Assembly (NCBI RefSeq): GCF_029840635.1
Contig: NZ_JAOCCU010000045.1
Coordinates: 1-50,662 of the forward strand
Direction of reading: 5' to 3'
DNA length: 50,662 nucleotides
Source of the DNA: Mitsuaria sp. GD03876
GTDB lineage: Bacteria; Pseudomonadota; Gammaproteobacteria; Burkholderiales; Burkholderiaceae_C
Within the stretch, counting starts at the first letter, position 1. Each line of letters begins with the position of its first letter. Position numbers and translations under genes: made by a program. The notes beneath the pieces were generated by a model that was given only the letters and a program-made list of their open reading frames with translations, was not told where the DNA came from and ran no database searches. Shown here in pieces: positions 7,786 through 15,979 of this stretch.

Positions 7786-9465
7786 ATGGACCGCATGAAC
7801 ATGGACACCAAGGCCCGCGACCGCGCCGACCGGCTCGCCGCGGCGCGCGAGGCGCTCGGCGCGCGCCTGTCCGGCAAGCGCGTGGACACCGACGCGATCG
7901 TCGACCTGCTGCACGCCGTGCTGCACCCTGGCGACCGCGTCTGCCTGGAGGGCAACAACCAGAAGCAGGCCGACTTCCTGGCCAAGGCGCTGGTGCGGCT
8001 CGACCCCGCACGCATCCACGACCTGCACATGGTCCAGTCGGTCATCGCCCTGCCCGAGCACCTGGACGTCTTCGAGCGCGGCATCGCCAGCCGCCTGGAC
8101 TTCAGCTTCTCCGGCCCGCAGGGCGCCAGGCTCGCGAAGCTGCTCTCCGCCGGGCAGTTGCGCATCGGCGCCATCCACACCTACCTCGAGCTGTTCGCCC
8201 GCTACTTCGTCGACCTGACGCCCAAGGTCTCGCTGATCGCGGCGCAGGCGGCCGACATCCACGGCAACCTCTACACCGGCCCCAACACCGAGGACACGCC
8301 CGCGATCGTCGAGGCCACCGCGTTCTCCGGCGGCCTGGTCATCGCGCAGGTCAACGAGCTCGTGCCCGAAGGCACCGCCCTGCCCCGCGTGGACGTGCCG
8401 GCGGACTGGGTCGACGTGGTCGTGCTGGCGCCGACGCCGCATTTCATCGAGCCGCTCTTCACCCGCGACCCCGCCCAGATCAGCGAGATCCAGGTGCTGA
8501 TGGCGATGATGGCCATCAAGGGCATCTACGCCGAGTACGGCGTGCAGCGCCTGAACCACGGCATCGGCTTCGACACCGCCGCGATCGAGCTGCTGTTGCC
8601 GACCTACGGCGAATCGCTGGGCCTCAAGGGGAAGATCTGCCGCCACTGGGCGCTCAACCCGCATCCGGCGCTGATCCCGGCGATCGAGGCGGGATGGGTC
8701 GAATCGGTGCATTCGTTCGGCTCCGAGCTCGGCATGGAGGACTACCTCCGCGCGCGCTCCGACATCTTCTTCACCGGCCCCGACGGCAGCCTGCGCAGCA
8801 ACCGCGCGTTCTGCCAGGCGGCGGGGCATTACGCCTGCGACCTGTTCATCGGCTCCACGCTGCAGATGGACCTGCAGGGCAACAGCTCGACAGCGACGCT
8901 GGGCCGGATCGCCGGCTTCGGCGGCGCGCCCAACATGGGCGCCGACGCCCGTGGCCGGCGCCACGCCAGCCCCGCCTGGCTCAAGGCCGGCGAGGAGGCG
9001 CGGCGCCACCAGACCGGAAGCGCGGCAACGCCGCGCGGCCGCAAGCTGGTCGTGCAAATGGTGGAGACCTTCCGCGAGCACATGCAGCCGGCGTTCGTCG
9101 AACGCCTGGACGCCTGGGAGCTGCAGCGCCAGGCCGGCCTGGAACTGCCGCCGATCATGATCTACGGCGACGACGTCACCCACGTCCTCACCGAGGAAGG
9201 CATCGCCAACCTGCTGCTGTGCCGCGACGACGAGGAACGCGAGCAGGCGATCCGCGGCGTGGCGGGCTACACGGCAGTGGGACTGGCGCGCGACCGGCGC
9301 GCCGTGGAGGACCTGCGCGACCGCGGCGTCATCCGGCGTCCCGAGGACCTGGGCATCGACCCGCGCGACGCCACCCGCAACCTGCTGGCCGCGCGCTCGA
9401 TGCGCGACCTGGTGCGCCTGTCCGGCGGCCGCTATCGGCCACCGAAGCGCTTCCGCAACTGGTGA
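7786..9465 (+). CDS. mdcA: Malonate decarboxylase subunit alpha (malonate:ACP transferase)
   Basis: A 559-residue cytosolic enzyme, the usual MdcA length. MdcA moves the acyl carrier protein MdcC between acetate and malonate: it forms malonyl-S-ACP and releases acetate in the biotin-independent malonate decarboxylase cycle. Recognisable family segments include 'GDRVCLEGNNQKQADFLAKAL', 'HTYLELFARYFVDLTPKVSL', 'DIHGNLYTGPNTEDTP' and the C-terminal 'YRPPKRFRNW'. The ATG at 7786 has no ribosome site; in-frame ATGs at 7795 and 7801 are alternatives. It is the first gene of the mdcACDEGBH operon and follows mdcR by 169 bases. Confidence 0.97.
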   Translation: MDRMNMDTKARDRADRLAAAREALGARLSGKRVDTDAIVDLLHAVLHPGDRVCLEGNNQKQADFLAKALVRLDPARIHDLHMVQSVIALPEHLDVFERGIASRLDFSFSGPQGARLAKLLSAGQLRIGAIHTYLELFARYFVDLTPKVSLIAAQAADIHGNLYTGPNTEDTPAIVEATAFSGGLVIAQVNELVPEGTALPRVDVPADWVDVVVLAPTPHFIEPLFTRDPAQISEIQVLMAMMAIKGIYAEYGVQRLNHGIGFDTAAIELLLPTYGESLGLKGKICRHWALNPHPALIPAIEAGWVESVHSFGSELGMEDYLRARSDIFFTGPDGSLRSNRAFCQAAGHYACDLFIGSTLQMDLQGNSSTATLGRIAGFGGAPNMGADARGRRHASPAWLKAGEEARRHQTGSAATPRGRKLVVQMVETFREHMQPAFVERLDAWELQRQAGLELPPIMIYGDDVTHVLTEEGIANLLLCRDDEEREQAIRGVAGYTAVGLARDRRAVEDLRDRGVIRRPEDLGIDPRDATRNLLAARSMRDLVRLSGGRYRPPKRFRNW

Positions 9466-9541
9466 CGCGACGAGCCGAGACACCCCGCGACGCCATCGCC
9501 ATCGCCAGAGCCAACGCCCACGACAACGCCCGAGACAGCCC

Positions 9542-9865
9542 ATGACGCCCATTCCTCCGGGTCTCGAGACCCTCGACTTCCGATTCGCCGGCACCGCGGC
9601 GGTGCCGCCATTCGCGCCGGTGCTCGTCGGCGTGGTCGGCTCCGGCAACCTCGAGGTGATGCTCGAGCCCGAGACCGGCGGCGACTGCGCCGTCCGCGTC
9701 CAGACCTCCGCGCGCGGCTTCGCGCCGATCTGGCGCGCGGTGCTCGACGACTTCCATCGCCGCCACGGCCTGGCCGGCGTGCGCGTCTCCATCAACGACA
9801 TGGGCGCGACGCCGGCCGTGGTCAGCCTGCGCCTCGACCAGGCCGTGCAGGAGCTGCGTCCATGA
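9542..9865 (+). CDS. mdcC: Malonate decarboxylase acyl carrier protein (delta subunit)
   Basis: A 107-residue acyl carrier protein. It carries the 2'-(5''-phosphoribosyl)-3'-dephospho-CoA arm on which acetyl and malonyl groups are bound during malonate decarboxylation. The attachment serine is expected in 'VGVVGSGNLEVML', here Ser34. The rest matches MdcC: 'CAVRVQTSARGFAPIWRAVL' and 'SINDMGATPAVVSLRL'. It follows mdcA by 76 bases, and its stop overlaps the mdcD start (ATGA, 9862-9865), giving coupled translation of subunits needed together. Confidence 0.95.
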   Translation: MTPIPPGLETLDFRFAGTAAVPPFAPVLVGVVGSGNLEVMLEPETGGDCAVRVQTSARGFAPIWRAVLDDFHRRHGLAGVRVSINDMGATPAVVSLRLDQAVQELRP

Positions 9866-10890
9866 CGACGTCCCACACGAGTGCCCACGCGGTGTCGTAC
9901 GCCGAATGCGCCGCGCGCGAGCGCGTGGCGCGCTTGCTCGATCCGGGCAGCTTCCATGAATGGCTGCCGCCGGCGGAGCGATTGACCAGCCCCCACCTGG
10001 CGCAGCTGGGCGTGCCGTCGGCCTTCGACGATGGCGTGGCGATCGGCCGCGCCACGTTGGCCGGCCGACCGGTGTTCGTCGCCGCGCAGGAAGGCGCCTT
10101 CATGGGCGGCGGCGTCGGCGAGGTGCATGGCGCCAAGCTCACCGGACTGCTGCGGCGCGCCGCGCGCGACAAGCCGGCGGCGGTGCTGTTGCTGCTCGAC
10201 TCCGGGGGCGTTCGACTGCATGAGGCCAACGCCGGGCTGATCGCGGTGTCCGAAGTGATGCGCGCCGTGCTCGACGCGCGCGCCGCCGGCGTGCCAGTGA
10301 TCGCGCTGATCGGCGCGGACAACGGCTGCTTCGGCGGCATGGGCATCGTCGCGCGCTGCACCGACCTCGTGGTCATGAGCGATGTCGGGCGGCTGGCGAT
10401 GTCCGGGCCCGAGGTCATCGAGGCGTCCCACGGTGTCGAGGAGTTCGACGCCCGCGACCGCGCGTTGGTCTGGCGCACCACCGGCGGGAAGCATCGCTGG
10501 CTCACCGGCGACTGCGACGCGCTGGTCGAGGACGACGTGGCCGCCTTCCGCCAGGCGGCGATCGATGCGATGACCGCGTTGCCGGCGGCACGGTCCGTCA
10601 GCGTCGAGGCGCTGGAGGCGGAACACGCGTTGCTGGCGCGGCGCCTCGCGCTGCTTGAAGCGCCCGACGACAGCCCAGTTGCGGGACCGGCCAACGGCGG
10701 CGGCGGCAGCAGCGGCAGCAGCGGCAGCAGCGGCAGCAGCGGCAGTAGTGGCAGCGGAGGCGGAGGCGGCGGCGACGGTCGTGGCGATGACGCGATCGCG
10801 CTGTGGACGCGGATGGGCGTGGCGGACGCGGCACGCGTTCCGGACCTCGACGTGGCTGAGGTCGTGCCGCTGCGCGCATTGGCGCGCTGA
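9862..10890 (+). CDS. mdcD: Malonate decarboxylase subunit beta, with an inserted Gly/Ser linker
   Basis: A 342-residue carboxyltransferase-fold subunit that, with MdcE, decarboxylates malonyl-S-ACP to acetyl-S-ACP. Family segments are 'VFVAAQEGAFMGGGVGEVHGAK', 'LLLLDSGGVRLHEANAGL' and 'GADNGCFGGMGIVARCTD'. Such crotonase-like segments supply the oxyanion hole. The family is usually shorter; here a Gly/Ser stretch of about 25 residues (about 279-304) separates the main domain from a C-terminal part with 'ALWTRMGVADAARVPDLDV'. The insert is encoded by a 9-base tandem repeat and probably forms a flexible linker. It overlaps mdcC by four bases. Confidence 0.95.
   Translation: MTTSHTSAHAVSYAECAARERVARLLDPGSFHEWLPPAERLTSPHLAQLGVPSAFDDGVAIGRATLAGRPVFVAAQEGAFMGGGVGEVHGAKLTGLLRRAARDKPAAVLLLLDSGGVRLHEANAGLIAVSEVMRAVLDARAAGVPVIALIGADNGCFGGMGIVARCTDLVVMSDVGRLAMSGPEVIEASHGVEEFDARDRALVWRTTGGKHRWLTGDCDALVEDDVAAFRQAAIDAMTALPAARSVSVEALEAEHALLARRLALLEAPDDSPVAGPANGGGGSSGSSGSSGSSGSSGSGGGGGGDGRGDDAIALWTRMGVADAARVPDLDVAEVVPLRALAR
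10696..10776 (+). repeat. 9-bp tandem repeat encoding a Gly-Ser-Ser linker in mdcD
   Basis: Four perfect copies of GGCAGCAGC (10705-10740) and one variant copy follow a GGC run and are followed by more Gly codons. Because the unit is nine bases, changes in copy number alter the length of the linker without shifting the frame. Confidence 0.85.
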
Positions 10891-10983
10891 CGCCTGGCGA
10901 TCGGGCCGCGCGCCGAAGCACGCGAACGACACGAGCATTTGCCAAAGGCATCGACCACACGAGGACATCTCGGAGAACGGACC

Positions 10984-11685
10984 ATGGACTGGAAGACCCT
11001 CGCCACGACGCTGTTCGGCACGGCCGACACCCTGACGCTGGACGGCGATTTCCTGCACGGCAGCGCCGAGCTCGACGGCCAGGCGATCGCGGTGATCGGC
11101 ACGACGAACCACGCACCGATCGGCGTCGCGCTCGCGCTGGCGCAGGCGCGCGTCGTGCTCGACACCGTCACCACCCATCCGGGCCGGCCGATCTTGCTGC
11201 TCATCGACACGCAGGGCCAGCAGCTGCGCCGCCGCGACGAGCTGCTCGGCATCAACCGCGCGATGGCGCACCTGGGCATGACGATCGACTTGGCGCGCCG
11301 GCGCGGTCATCGCGTGCTGGGGCTGGTTTACGACCAGGCGCTGTCCGGCGGCTTCATCACCTCGGGCCTGATCGCCGATGCCTGCGACGCGCTGCCCGAG
11401 GCGGAAATCCGCGTCATGCGCATTCCGGCGATGTCGCGCGTGACCAAGCTGCCCGAGGAGATGCTCACCGCGCTGTCGGCGTCGAACCCGGTGTTCGCGC
11501 CGGGAGTCGAGAACTACGTCGCCATGGGCGGGGTGCGGCGGCTGTGGACCGGTGACTTGCGCCAGGCCTTGCGGGAGGCGCTGGCCGATGCGCCGGTCGA
11601 CGACCGTCGGGCGCTGGATGGCGCGGAGCGTGGCGGGCGGCGTCTGGCGGCGTCGGTCATGCAGCGCGTGCTCGACGCGGCCTGA
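10984..11685 (+). CDS. mdcE: Malonate decarboxylase subunit gamma
   Basis: A 233-residue subunit that pairs with MdcD to form the malonyl-S-ACP decarboxylase. The N-terminus 'MDWKTLATTLFG' and the segments 'AVIGTTNHAPIGVALALA', 'ILLLIDTQGQQLRRRDELLG' and 'GLVYDQALSGGFITSGL' are typical. The frame is open back to 10939, but the ATG at 10984 has GGAG about ten bases before it and gives the usual family N-terminus. It lies 93 bases after mdcD, a longer gap than elsewhere in the operon, with no sign of a terminator. Confidence 0.95.
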   Translation: MDWKTLATTLFGTADTLTLDGDFLHGSAELDGQAIAVIGTTNHAPIGVALALAQARVVLDTVTTHPGRPILLLIDTQGQQLRRRDELLGINRAMAHLGMTIDLARRRGHRVLGLVYDQALSGGFITSGLIADACDALPEAEIRVMRIPAMSRVTKLPEEMLTALSASNPVFAPGVENYVAMGGVRRLWTGDLRQALREALADAPVDDRRALDGAERGGRRLAASVMQRVLDAA

Positions 11686-11697
11686 TGGAACGACGAC

Positions 11698-12378
11698 ATG
11701 ACCCGCCTTCATCGCCATCAACTGGTCCATCCGACGCCGGCCGCCTGGGACCGGTTGCGCGCGATCGCGCGTGACGCCACCGAGCGCGACTGCCTGACGC
11801 TGTGGGCGGCGCGTGGGCTACCGCTGGTGGTGACGCAGCAGCGTTGCGACGCGAGCGCGCAGCCGGAGTGGATCGCGATGGGGCTGTCCGCGCCGCTGCG
11901 TTGGGAAAGCCGCCGCATCGGCGTCAGCGTCGCGCGGCGCGAGGTGATGTTCTTCGACGAGTTCCCGGCCGCGCGTGCGATCACGAAGCTGATTCCCGCC
12001 GCGTCGCGCGTGGCGTGGGACACGCTGTGTCGCGATGCGGGCGCCAGCGGCGTCCAGCCACGCGTGTACGGCAGCTACGGGTGGCAGGCCCTGTCGGCGA
12101 TGGCGCATGTTCGGGCGGACTCCGACGCGGATCTCTGGATGGGGGTGAGCGGCGCAGAGCAGGCGGACGAAATCGCCGCGCTGTTGGCCAACGCCGACAT
12201 CCCGGGAATGCGGCTCGACGGCGAGCTGGTCTTCGATGGCGACAGCGCGGTGTCGTGGCGCGAGTGGCTGACCTGGCGCGCGGGCGGAACGCGCTCGATC
12301 CTGGTGAAGTCGATCGGCGGCAGCCGGCTCGCGAGCGAGCTCGGCGAGATCGTGCGCGACGTCAGGGCGGCGGCCTGA
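11698..12378 (+). CDS. mdcG: Malonate decarboxylase holo-ACP synthase (phosphoribosyl-dephospho-CoA transferase)
   Basis: A 226-residue nucleotidyltransferase. It attaches the phosphoribosyl-dephospho-CoA prosthetic group, made by MdcB, to the serine of MdcC. The nucleotidyltransferase core is visible as 'RVYGSYGWQALS' followed by 'DSDADLWM', the GS-x10-DxD arrangement of the fold, with the aspartates at about residues 145-147 as metal ligands. It starts 12 bases after mdcE, so both are probably translated from one transcript. Confidence 0.93.
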   Translation: MTRLHRHQLVHPTPAAWDRLRAIARDATERDCLTLWAARGLPLVVTQQRCDASAQPEWIAMGLSAPLRWESRRIGVSVARREVMFFDEFPAARAITKLIPAASRVAWDTLCRDAGASGVQPRVYGSYGWQALSAMAHVRADSDADLWMGVSGAEQADEIAALLANADIPGMRLDGELVFDGDSAVSWREWLTWRAGGTRSILVKSIGGSRLASELGEIVRDVRAAA

Positions 12379-12401
12379 AGACGTGGCATGAAGGGGATCG
12401 C

Positions 12402-13370
12402 ATGAACAACGCGGCGGTTGCTTCGCGATCAATGACCCCGTCGGCCACCGACATCGGCCGCGCGGCTGCCGTCGCGCTGCACGACGAGCTGGTGCTGTCG
12501 CCGAAGCCGGGCCTGGTGACGCTGACCAGCACCGGCAGCCATCGCGACATGGACGCGCGCACCTTCATCCGCAGCATCTCGTCGCTGCGCGGCTACTTCG
12601 TGCGCATCGCCCATCTCGGGATGGGCGATGCCGCGTTCCCAGCGCTCGAGCGCGCCGGCATCGAGGCCGAGGCACGCATGCTCGAGGCCACCGGCGGCGT
12701 CAACACGCATCGCGGCGCGATCTTCCAGTTGGGGCTGCTCTGCGCGGCCGCGGGCGCGGTCGTCGCATCGGGCCGAACGATGACACCGGCCGCGATCCGG
12801 TCCGCGCTGATCGCGCACTGGGGTGAGGCGCTCAGGCACAGGGCGCAACGGCCATCGACGCTTCCGGGTGGCATCGCGGCGCGCCGGCTCGGACTGCGCA
12901 GCGCGTCCGAAGAGGCGGCGCTCGGCTTCCCGGCCGTCTTCGAGGTCGGCGTGCCGGCGATGCGCGCGGCGATCGCTCGTGGGCTGACACGCGAGCGGGC
13001 GCAACTCGACACGCTCTTCCACCTGATGGCCGCGCTCGACGACAGCAACCTTGCGCATCGCGGCGGACTCGAAGGCTTGCGCTTCGCGCAGCGTGCCGCG
13101 AAGGCGTTCCTCGAAGGAGGCGGCGCGGCGCATCCGGCAGCGATCCATCGCGCCGAGGCAATCGCACGCGACTTCGAGGCGCGAAGGCTCTCGCCGGGCG
13201 GGTCCGCCGACATGCTCGCGGCGGTTTGCTGGATGCAGCGACTCGGCGCGATCGAGATGAACTCGGACGGCACGGCCGAAGCACGCGCACCCGCACCCGC
13301 ACCCGCATCCGCATCGGCATTCGCATCGGCATCGGCACCCGCATCCGCATCGGCATCGGCATCGGCATGA
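12402..13370 (+). CDS. mdcB: Triphosphoribosyl-dephospho-CoA synthase
   Basis: A 322-residue CitG/MdcB-family enzyme that joins ATP and dephospho-CoA to make the precursor of the MdcC prosthetic group. Recognisable parts are 'LHDELVLSPKPGLVTLTSTGSHRDMD', 'EATGGVNTHRGAIFQLGLL' and 'DDSNLAHRGGLEGLRFAQ'. The frame is open upstream, but the ATG at 12402 has AAGGGG seven bases before it. The last 29 residues are an Ala-x repeat encoded by hexamers and look dispensable. In many operons mdcB directly follows mdcA; here it sits after mdcG. Its stop overlaps the mdcH start. Confidence 0.94.
   Translation: MNNAAVASRSMTPSATDIGRAAAVALHDELVLSPKPGLVTLTSTGSHRDMDARTFIRSISSLRGYFVRIAHLGMGDAAFPALERAGIEAEARMLEATGGVNTHRGAIFQLGLLCAAAGAVVASGRTMTPAAIRSALIAHWGEALRHRAQRPSTLPGGIAARRLGLRSASEEAALGFPAVFEVGVPAMRAAIARGLTRERAQLDTLFHLMAALDDSNLAHRGGLEGLRFAQRAAKAFLEGGGAAHPAAIHRAEAIARDFEARRLSPGGSADMLAAVCWMQRLGAIEMNSDGTAEARAPAPAPASASAFASASAPASASASASA
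13281..13370 (+). repeat. Hexamer array at the mdcB 3' end
   Basis: Fifteen consecutive units of the form GCANNN (mostly GCATCG, GCATCC and GCACCC) run to the end of mdcB; the last unit, GCATGA, contains both the mdcH ATG and the mdcB TGA. The array therefore fills the place where an mdcH ribosome site would be. Confidence 0.85.
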
Positions 13371-14356
13371 GCGTCGCCATCGTCTTCAGCGGCCAAGGGA
13401 ACCAGCATGCCGCGATGCTGCCTTGGTTGCTCGACGACCCGTTGATCCACCAGATGACCATCCTGCTCGGCTTGGTCACCAGCGCCGAGAACGGCGGCTC
13501 CGCAGGTGCAAGTGCAGGTGCAGGTACAGGAGTTGGAGCCAACGGTGGCGACTGGCGCGAGGCGCTTGGCGATGCGGCCTGGGCGCGCGCGAATGCGCAT
13601 GCGCAGGTGGTGATCACCGCGACCGGGCTCGCCGCGTGGGCGCAGCTGTCCCGCGCGTTGAGCGCCGCGGCGGTGGAGGTCGACGCGGTCGCCGGCTACA
13701 GCGTCGGCGAAGTCGCGGCCTGCGCCGCGGCGGGCGTCTTCTCCGCGGACGACGCGATCGCCCTCGCGCGACGTCGCGCCGCGCTCATGGACGAGGCGGG
13801 CCGGCAGGCGGCAGGCGGGCTCTGCGGCGTGACCGGCCTCTCCTCCGCGGCGTTGGAGCCGTTGTTGACCGGATCGCCGGTGAGCATCGCCATCCGCAAT
13901 GGCGAGGACAGCGTCGTCCTCGGCGGACCGCTGGAGGCACTCGATCGCGTCGAGGCCATCGCGGCGGCGCGTGGGGCGCGATGCACGCGGCTCGCCGTCG
14001 CGGTGGCTTCCCATACGCCCTTGATGCGCGACGCCGCGGAGGGCTTCGACGCGGCGTTGGCATGCGTGCCGATGCAGGCGCCATCGCGGGTGCTCATCGA
14101 CAGCCGCGGCAATCGCGTCTGGCGCGCGCAGGATGCTCGCGCGGGCCTCGCGCGACAGATCGCGAGCACGGTGCGCTGGGACGAGGTGATGGACCAACTC
14201 GCCGCGCGCGGGCCGTCGTGCGTGCTGGAGATCGGCGGCGGCCAGGCGCTCGCGCGGCTGTGGCAGTCGCGCCATCCGGCAATCCCCGCGCGCTCGGCGG
14301 ACGAGTTCCGCACCCTCGACGGCGTGGTGGACTGGATCGCGCGATCGACGGCGTGA
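13367..14356 (+). CDS. mdcH: Malonyl-CoA:ACP transacylase of the malonate decarboxylase system
   Basis: A 329-residue acyltransferase of the FabD fold. MdcH starts the cycle by transferring malonyl from malonyl-CoA to MdcC. Visible motifs are 'VFSGQGNQ' near the N-terminus, the nucleophile elbow 'GYSVGEVAACAAAG' with the catalytic serine, and 'ASHTPLM' with the partner histidine. The frame is open to 13226, but that part is the mdcB hexamer array in another frame; ATG 13367 overlaps the mdcB stop by four bases and gives the usual N-terminus. No ribosome site precedes it, so translation likely depends on mdcB. Residues 43-61 are a Gly/Ala-rich insert not usual for the family. Confidence 0.93.
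   Translation: MSVAIVFSGQGNQHAAMLPWLLDDPLIHQMTILLGLVTSAENGGSAGASAGAGTGVGANGGDWREALGDAAWARANAHAQVVITATGLAAWAQLSRALSAAAVEVDAVAGYSVGEVAACAAAGVFSADDAIALARRRAALMDEAGRQAAGGLCGVTGLSSAALEPLLTGSPVSIAIRNGEDSVVLGGPLEALDRVEAIAAARGARCTRLAVAVASHTPLMRDAAEGFDAALACVPMQAPSRVLIDSRGNRVWRAQDARAGLARQIASTVRWDEVMDQLAARGPSCVLEIGGGQALARLWQSRHPAIPARSADEFRTLDGVVDWIARSTA
13493..13549 (+). repeat. Gly/Ala-rich simple-repeat insert in mdcH
   Basis: A run of GGT/GCA-type codons (core GCAGGTGCAAGTGCAGGTGC) encodes a stretch rich in Gly, Ala and Ser at residues 43-61 of MdcH. It lies in a surface position between the first helix region and 'DWREALGD', and is the third such insert in this operon. Confidence 0.75.
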
Positions 14357-14453
14357 GCGCCAGCGCCGCAATGGCATGTCCGGCGACGGGTGCGGGCGCA
14401 TCCGCGTCGCGCGCGCGGTGGCGCGCCCGGGTTCACCCTCGATCGTTGCGGCG

Positions 14454-14509
14454 CGCGTAACGGTCCGCGCGACTGCTTGATTGAAGCGCTCCGTCTCCCC
14501 CGATACCGT
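14454..14509 (+). promoter_or_regulatory. Shared malonate promoter element before matC
   Basis: A second copy of CGCGTAA-N16-TTGATTGA-N19-TACCGT, with the same spacings as the mdcA copy. Here TACCGT ends 64 bases before the matC ATG, leaving room for a normal leader with an AGGAG ribosome site. The element suggests that matC has its own promoter under the same control as mdcA. Confidence 0.6.
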
Positions 14510-14573
14510 GCGCCCCAACCGATAACGAGGCGGCCGACGCTCGACAGCCGGACCGCCGCAACAGGAGACAACG

Positions 14574-15947
14574 ATGACCGTTCACTGGATGTCGATCCTT
14601 CCGCTCGCCGCCATGTTCGTCGTGGCGACGGCGCTGCCGATCAACATGGGCGTGCTGGCCTTCGTCGGCGCGTTCCTCGTGGGCACGCTGGTGGCCGGCA
14701 TGAGCGCCAAGGCGATCATGGCGGGCTTCCCGGCGGAACTGTTCCTGACGCTGGCCGGCATCACCTACCTGTTCGCCTTGGCGCAGAACAACGGCACGAT
14801 CGACTGGCTGGTGCGGCTCGCGGTGCGCGGCGTGCGCGGCCGGATCGCGGCGATCCCGTGGATCATGTTCCTCGTGGCGGCGTTGCTGACCTCGGTGGGC
14901 GCGGTCAGTCCCGCCGCGGTCGCGATCATCGCGCCCATCGCGCTGGGCTTCGCCGCGCGGCACGGCATCAACCCGTTGATGATGGGCTTGATGGTCATCC
15001 ATGGCGCGCAGGCGGGCGGCTTCTCGCCGATGAGCATCTATGGGGGCATCACGAACCGGATCGTCGCCAAGGCGGGGCTGCCGCTGAGCGAGGTGACGAC
15101 GATGCTGGCGAGCTTCGGCGTGAACTTCGCGGTGGCGCTGGGCTTGTTCGTGGCGCTCGGCGGCGTGCAGCTGCTGCGCCGCGGCCGGGTGCGGGAGGAC
15201 GAGGCGGACATCGCGCCGATTCCGCCGGTCGCGCGGCCGCAGGGCGGTCCGCAGGTCTTCGGCGGCGCGGAGGCGGAGTCGTACGGCGAGGGTCGGCGCG
15301 TGGCGGCGAGCAGGAGCTCGATGCTGGGCCAGGTGCAGACGCAGACCTTCCCGCGGACGGATTTCCATCAGGTGGTGACGGCGCTGGGCTTGTTGCTGCT
15401 GGCGGTGCTGACGCTGGGCTACAAGTTGGATATCGGGTTCGTGTCGATCACGATCGGGCTGGTGCTGAGCCTGATGCAGCCGCGGTTGCAGAAGAGCGCG
15501 CTGGGTCAGGTGTCGTGGCCGGAGATCATGTTGATCGTGGGCGTGAGCACGTACGTGGGGGTGATGGAGAAGATGGGGACGATCGACTACGTGGGGCACA
15601 GCGTGGCGAACCTGACGTCGCCGTTGATGGCTGCGCTGCTGCTGTGTTTCGTTGGTGCGGTGGTGTCGGCCTTCGCGTCGTCGACCGCGGTGCTCGGATC
15701 GCTGATTCCGCTGGGTGTGCCGTTCCTGACGGGTGACAACGCCGGCATGGCGATTGGTTTCATTGCTGCGATGGCGGTGTCATCGACGATTGTCGACGTG
15801 AGTCCGTTCTCGACGAATGGGGCCTTGGTCCTGGCGAATGCGAAGGGCATGGACCGCGACCGTTTCTTCCGACTGTTGTTGCTCTACGGAGCTGCCGTGA
15901 CGGTGATTGCGCCGGTGGTGGTCTGGTTCCTCTTCGTAGTCCTCTAA
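14574..15947 (+). CDS. matC: MatC-type malonate/dicarboxylate carrier
   Basis: A 457-residue inner-membrane protein with about twelve hydrophobic segments, of the MatC branch of the ion-transporter superfamily (anion:cation symporters). It presumably imports malonate. MatC-like features are the N-terminal 'LPINMGVLAFVGAFLVG', 'HGAQAGGFSPMSIYGGITN' and the C-terminal repeat-like 'STIVDVSPFSTNGALVLANA'. A polar loop of about 60 residues (about 205-263) divides the two halves. An AGGAG ribosome site precedes the ATG. It lies 217 bases after mdcH with its own promoter element, so uptake and breakdown are encoded together. Confidence 0.9.
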   Translation: MTVHWMSILPLAAMFVVATALPINMGVLAFVGAFLVGTLVAGMSAKAIMAGFPAELFLTLAGITYLFALAQNNGTIDWLVRLAVRGVRGRIAAIPWIMFLVAALLTSVGAVSPAAVAIIAPIALGFAARHGINPLMMGLMVIHGAQAGGFSPMSIYGGITNRIVAKAGLPLSEVTTMLASFGVNFAVALGLFVALGGVQLLRRGRVREDEADIAPIPPVARPQGGPQVFGGAEAESYGEGRRVAASRSSMLGQVQTQTFPRTDFHQVVTALGLLLLAVLTLGYKLDIGFVSITIGLVLSLMQPRLQKSALGQVSWPEIMLIVGVSTYVGVMEKMGTIDYVGHSVANLTSPLMAALLLCFVGAVVSAFASSTAVLGSLIPLGVPFLTGDNAGMAIGFIAAMAVSSTIVDVSPFSTNGALVLANAKGMDRDRFFRLLLLYGAAVTVIAPVVVWFLFVVL

Positions 15948-15979
15948 CGGAGGACCCTAGCGATCTGCTTCGAGGGCGA

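Noticed and set aside
10696-10776. CRISPR-like array or VNTR outside genes
   Set aside because: The repeats have no spacers and lie in frame within mdcD, so they are a coding microsatellite.
7486-11730. A 1414-codon open frame on the minus strand, antisense to the malonate operon
   Set aside because: It runs opposite to mdcA, mdcC, mdcD and mdcE, whose products are clearly recognisable. Its own translation is Arg/Gln/His/Val-rich without any domain, as expected from the shadow of GC-rich codons.
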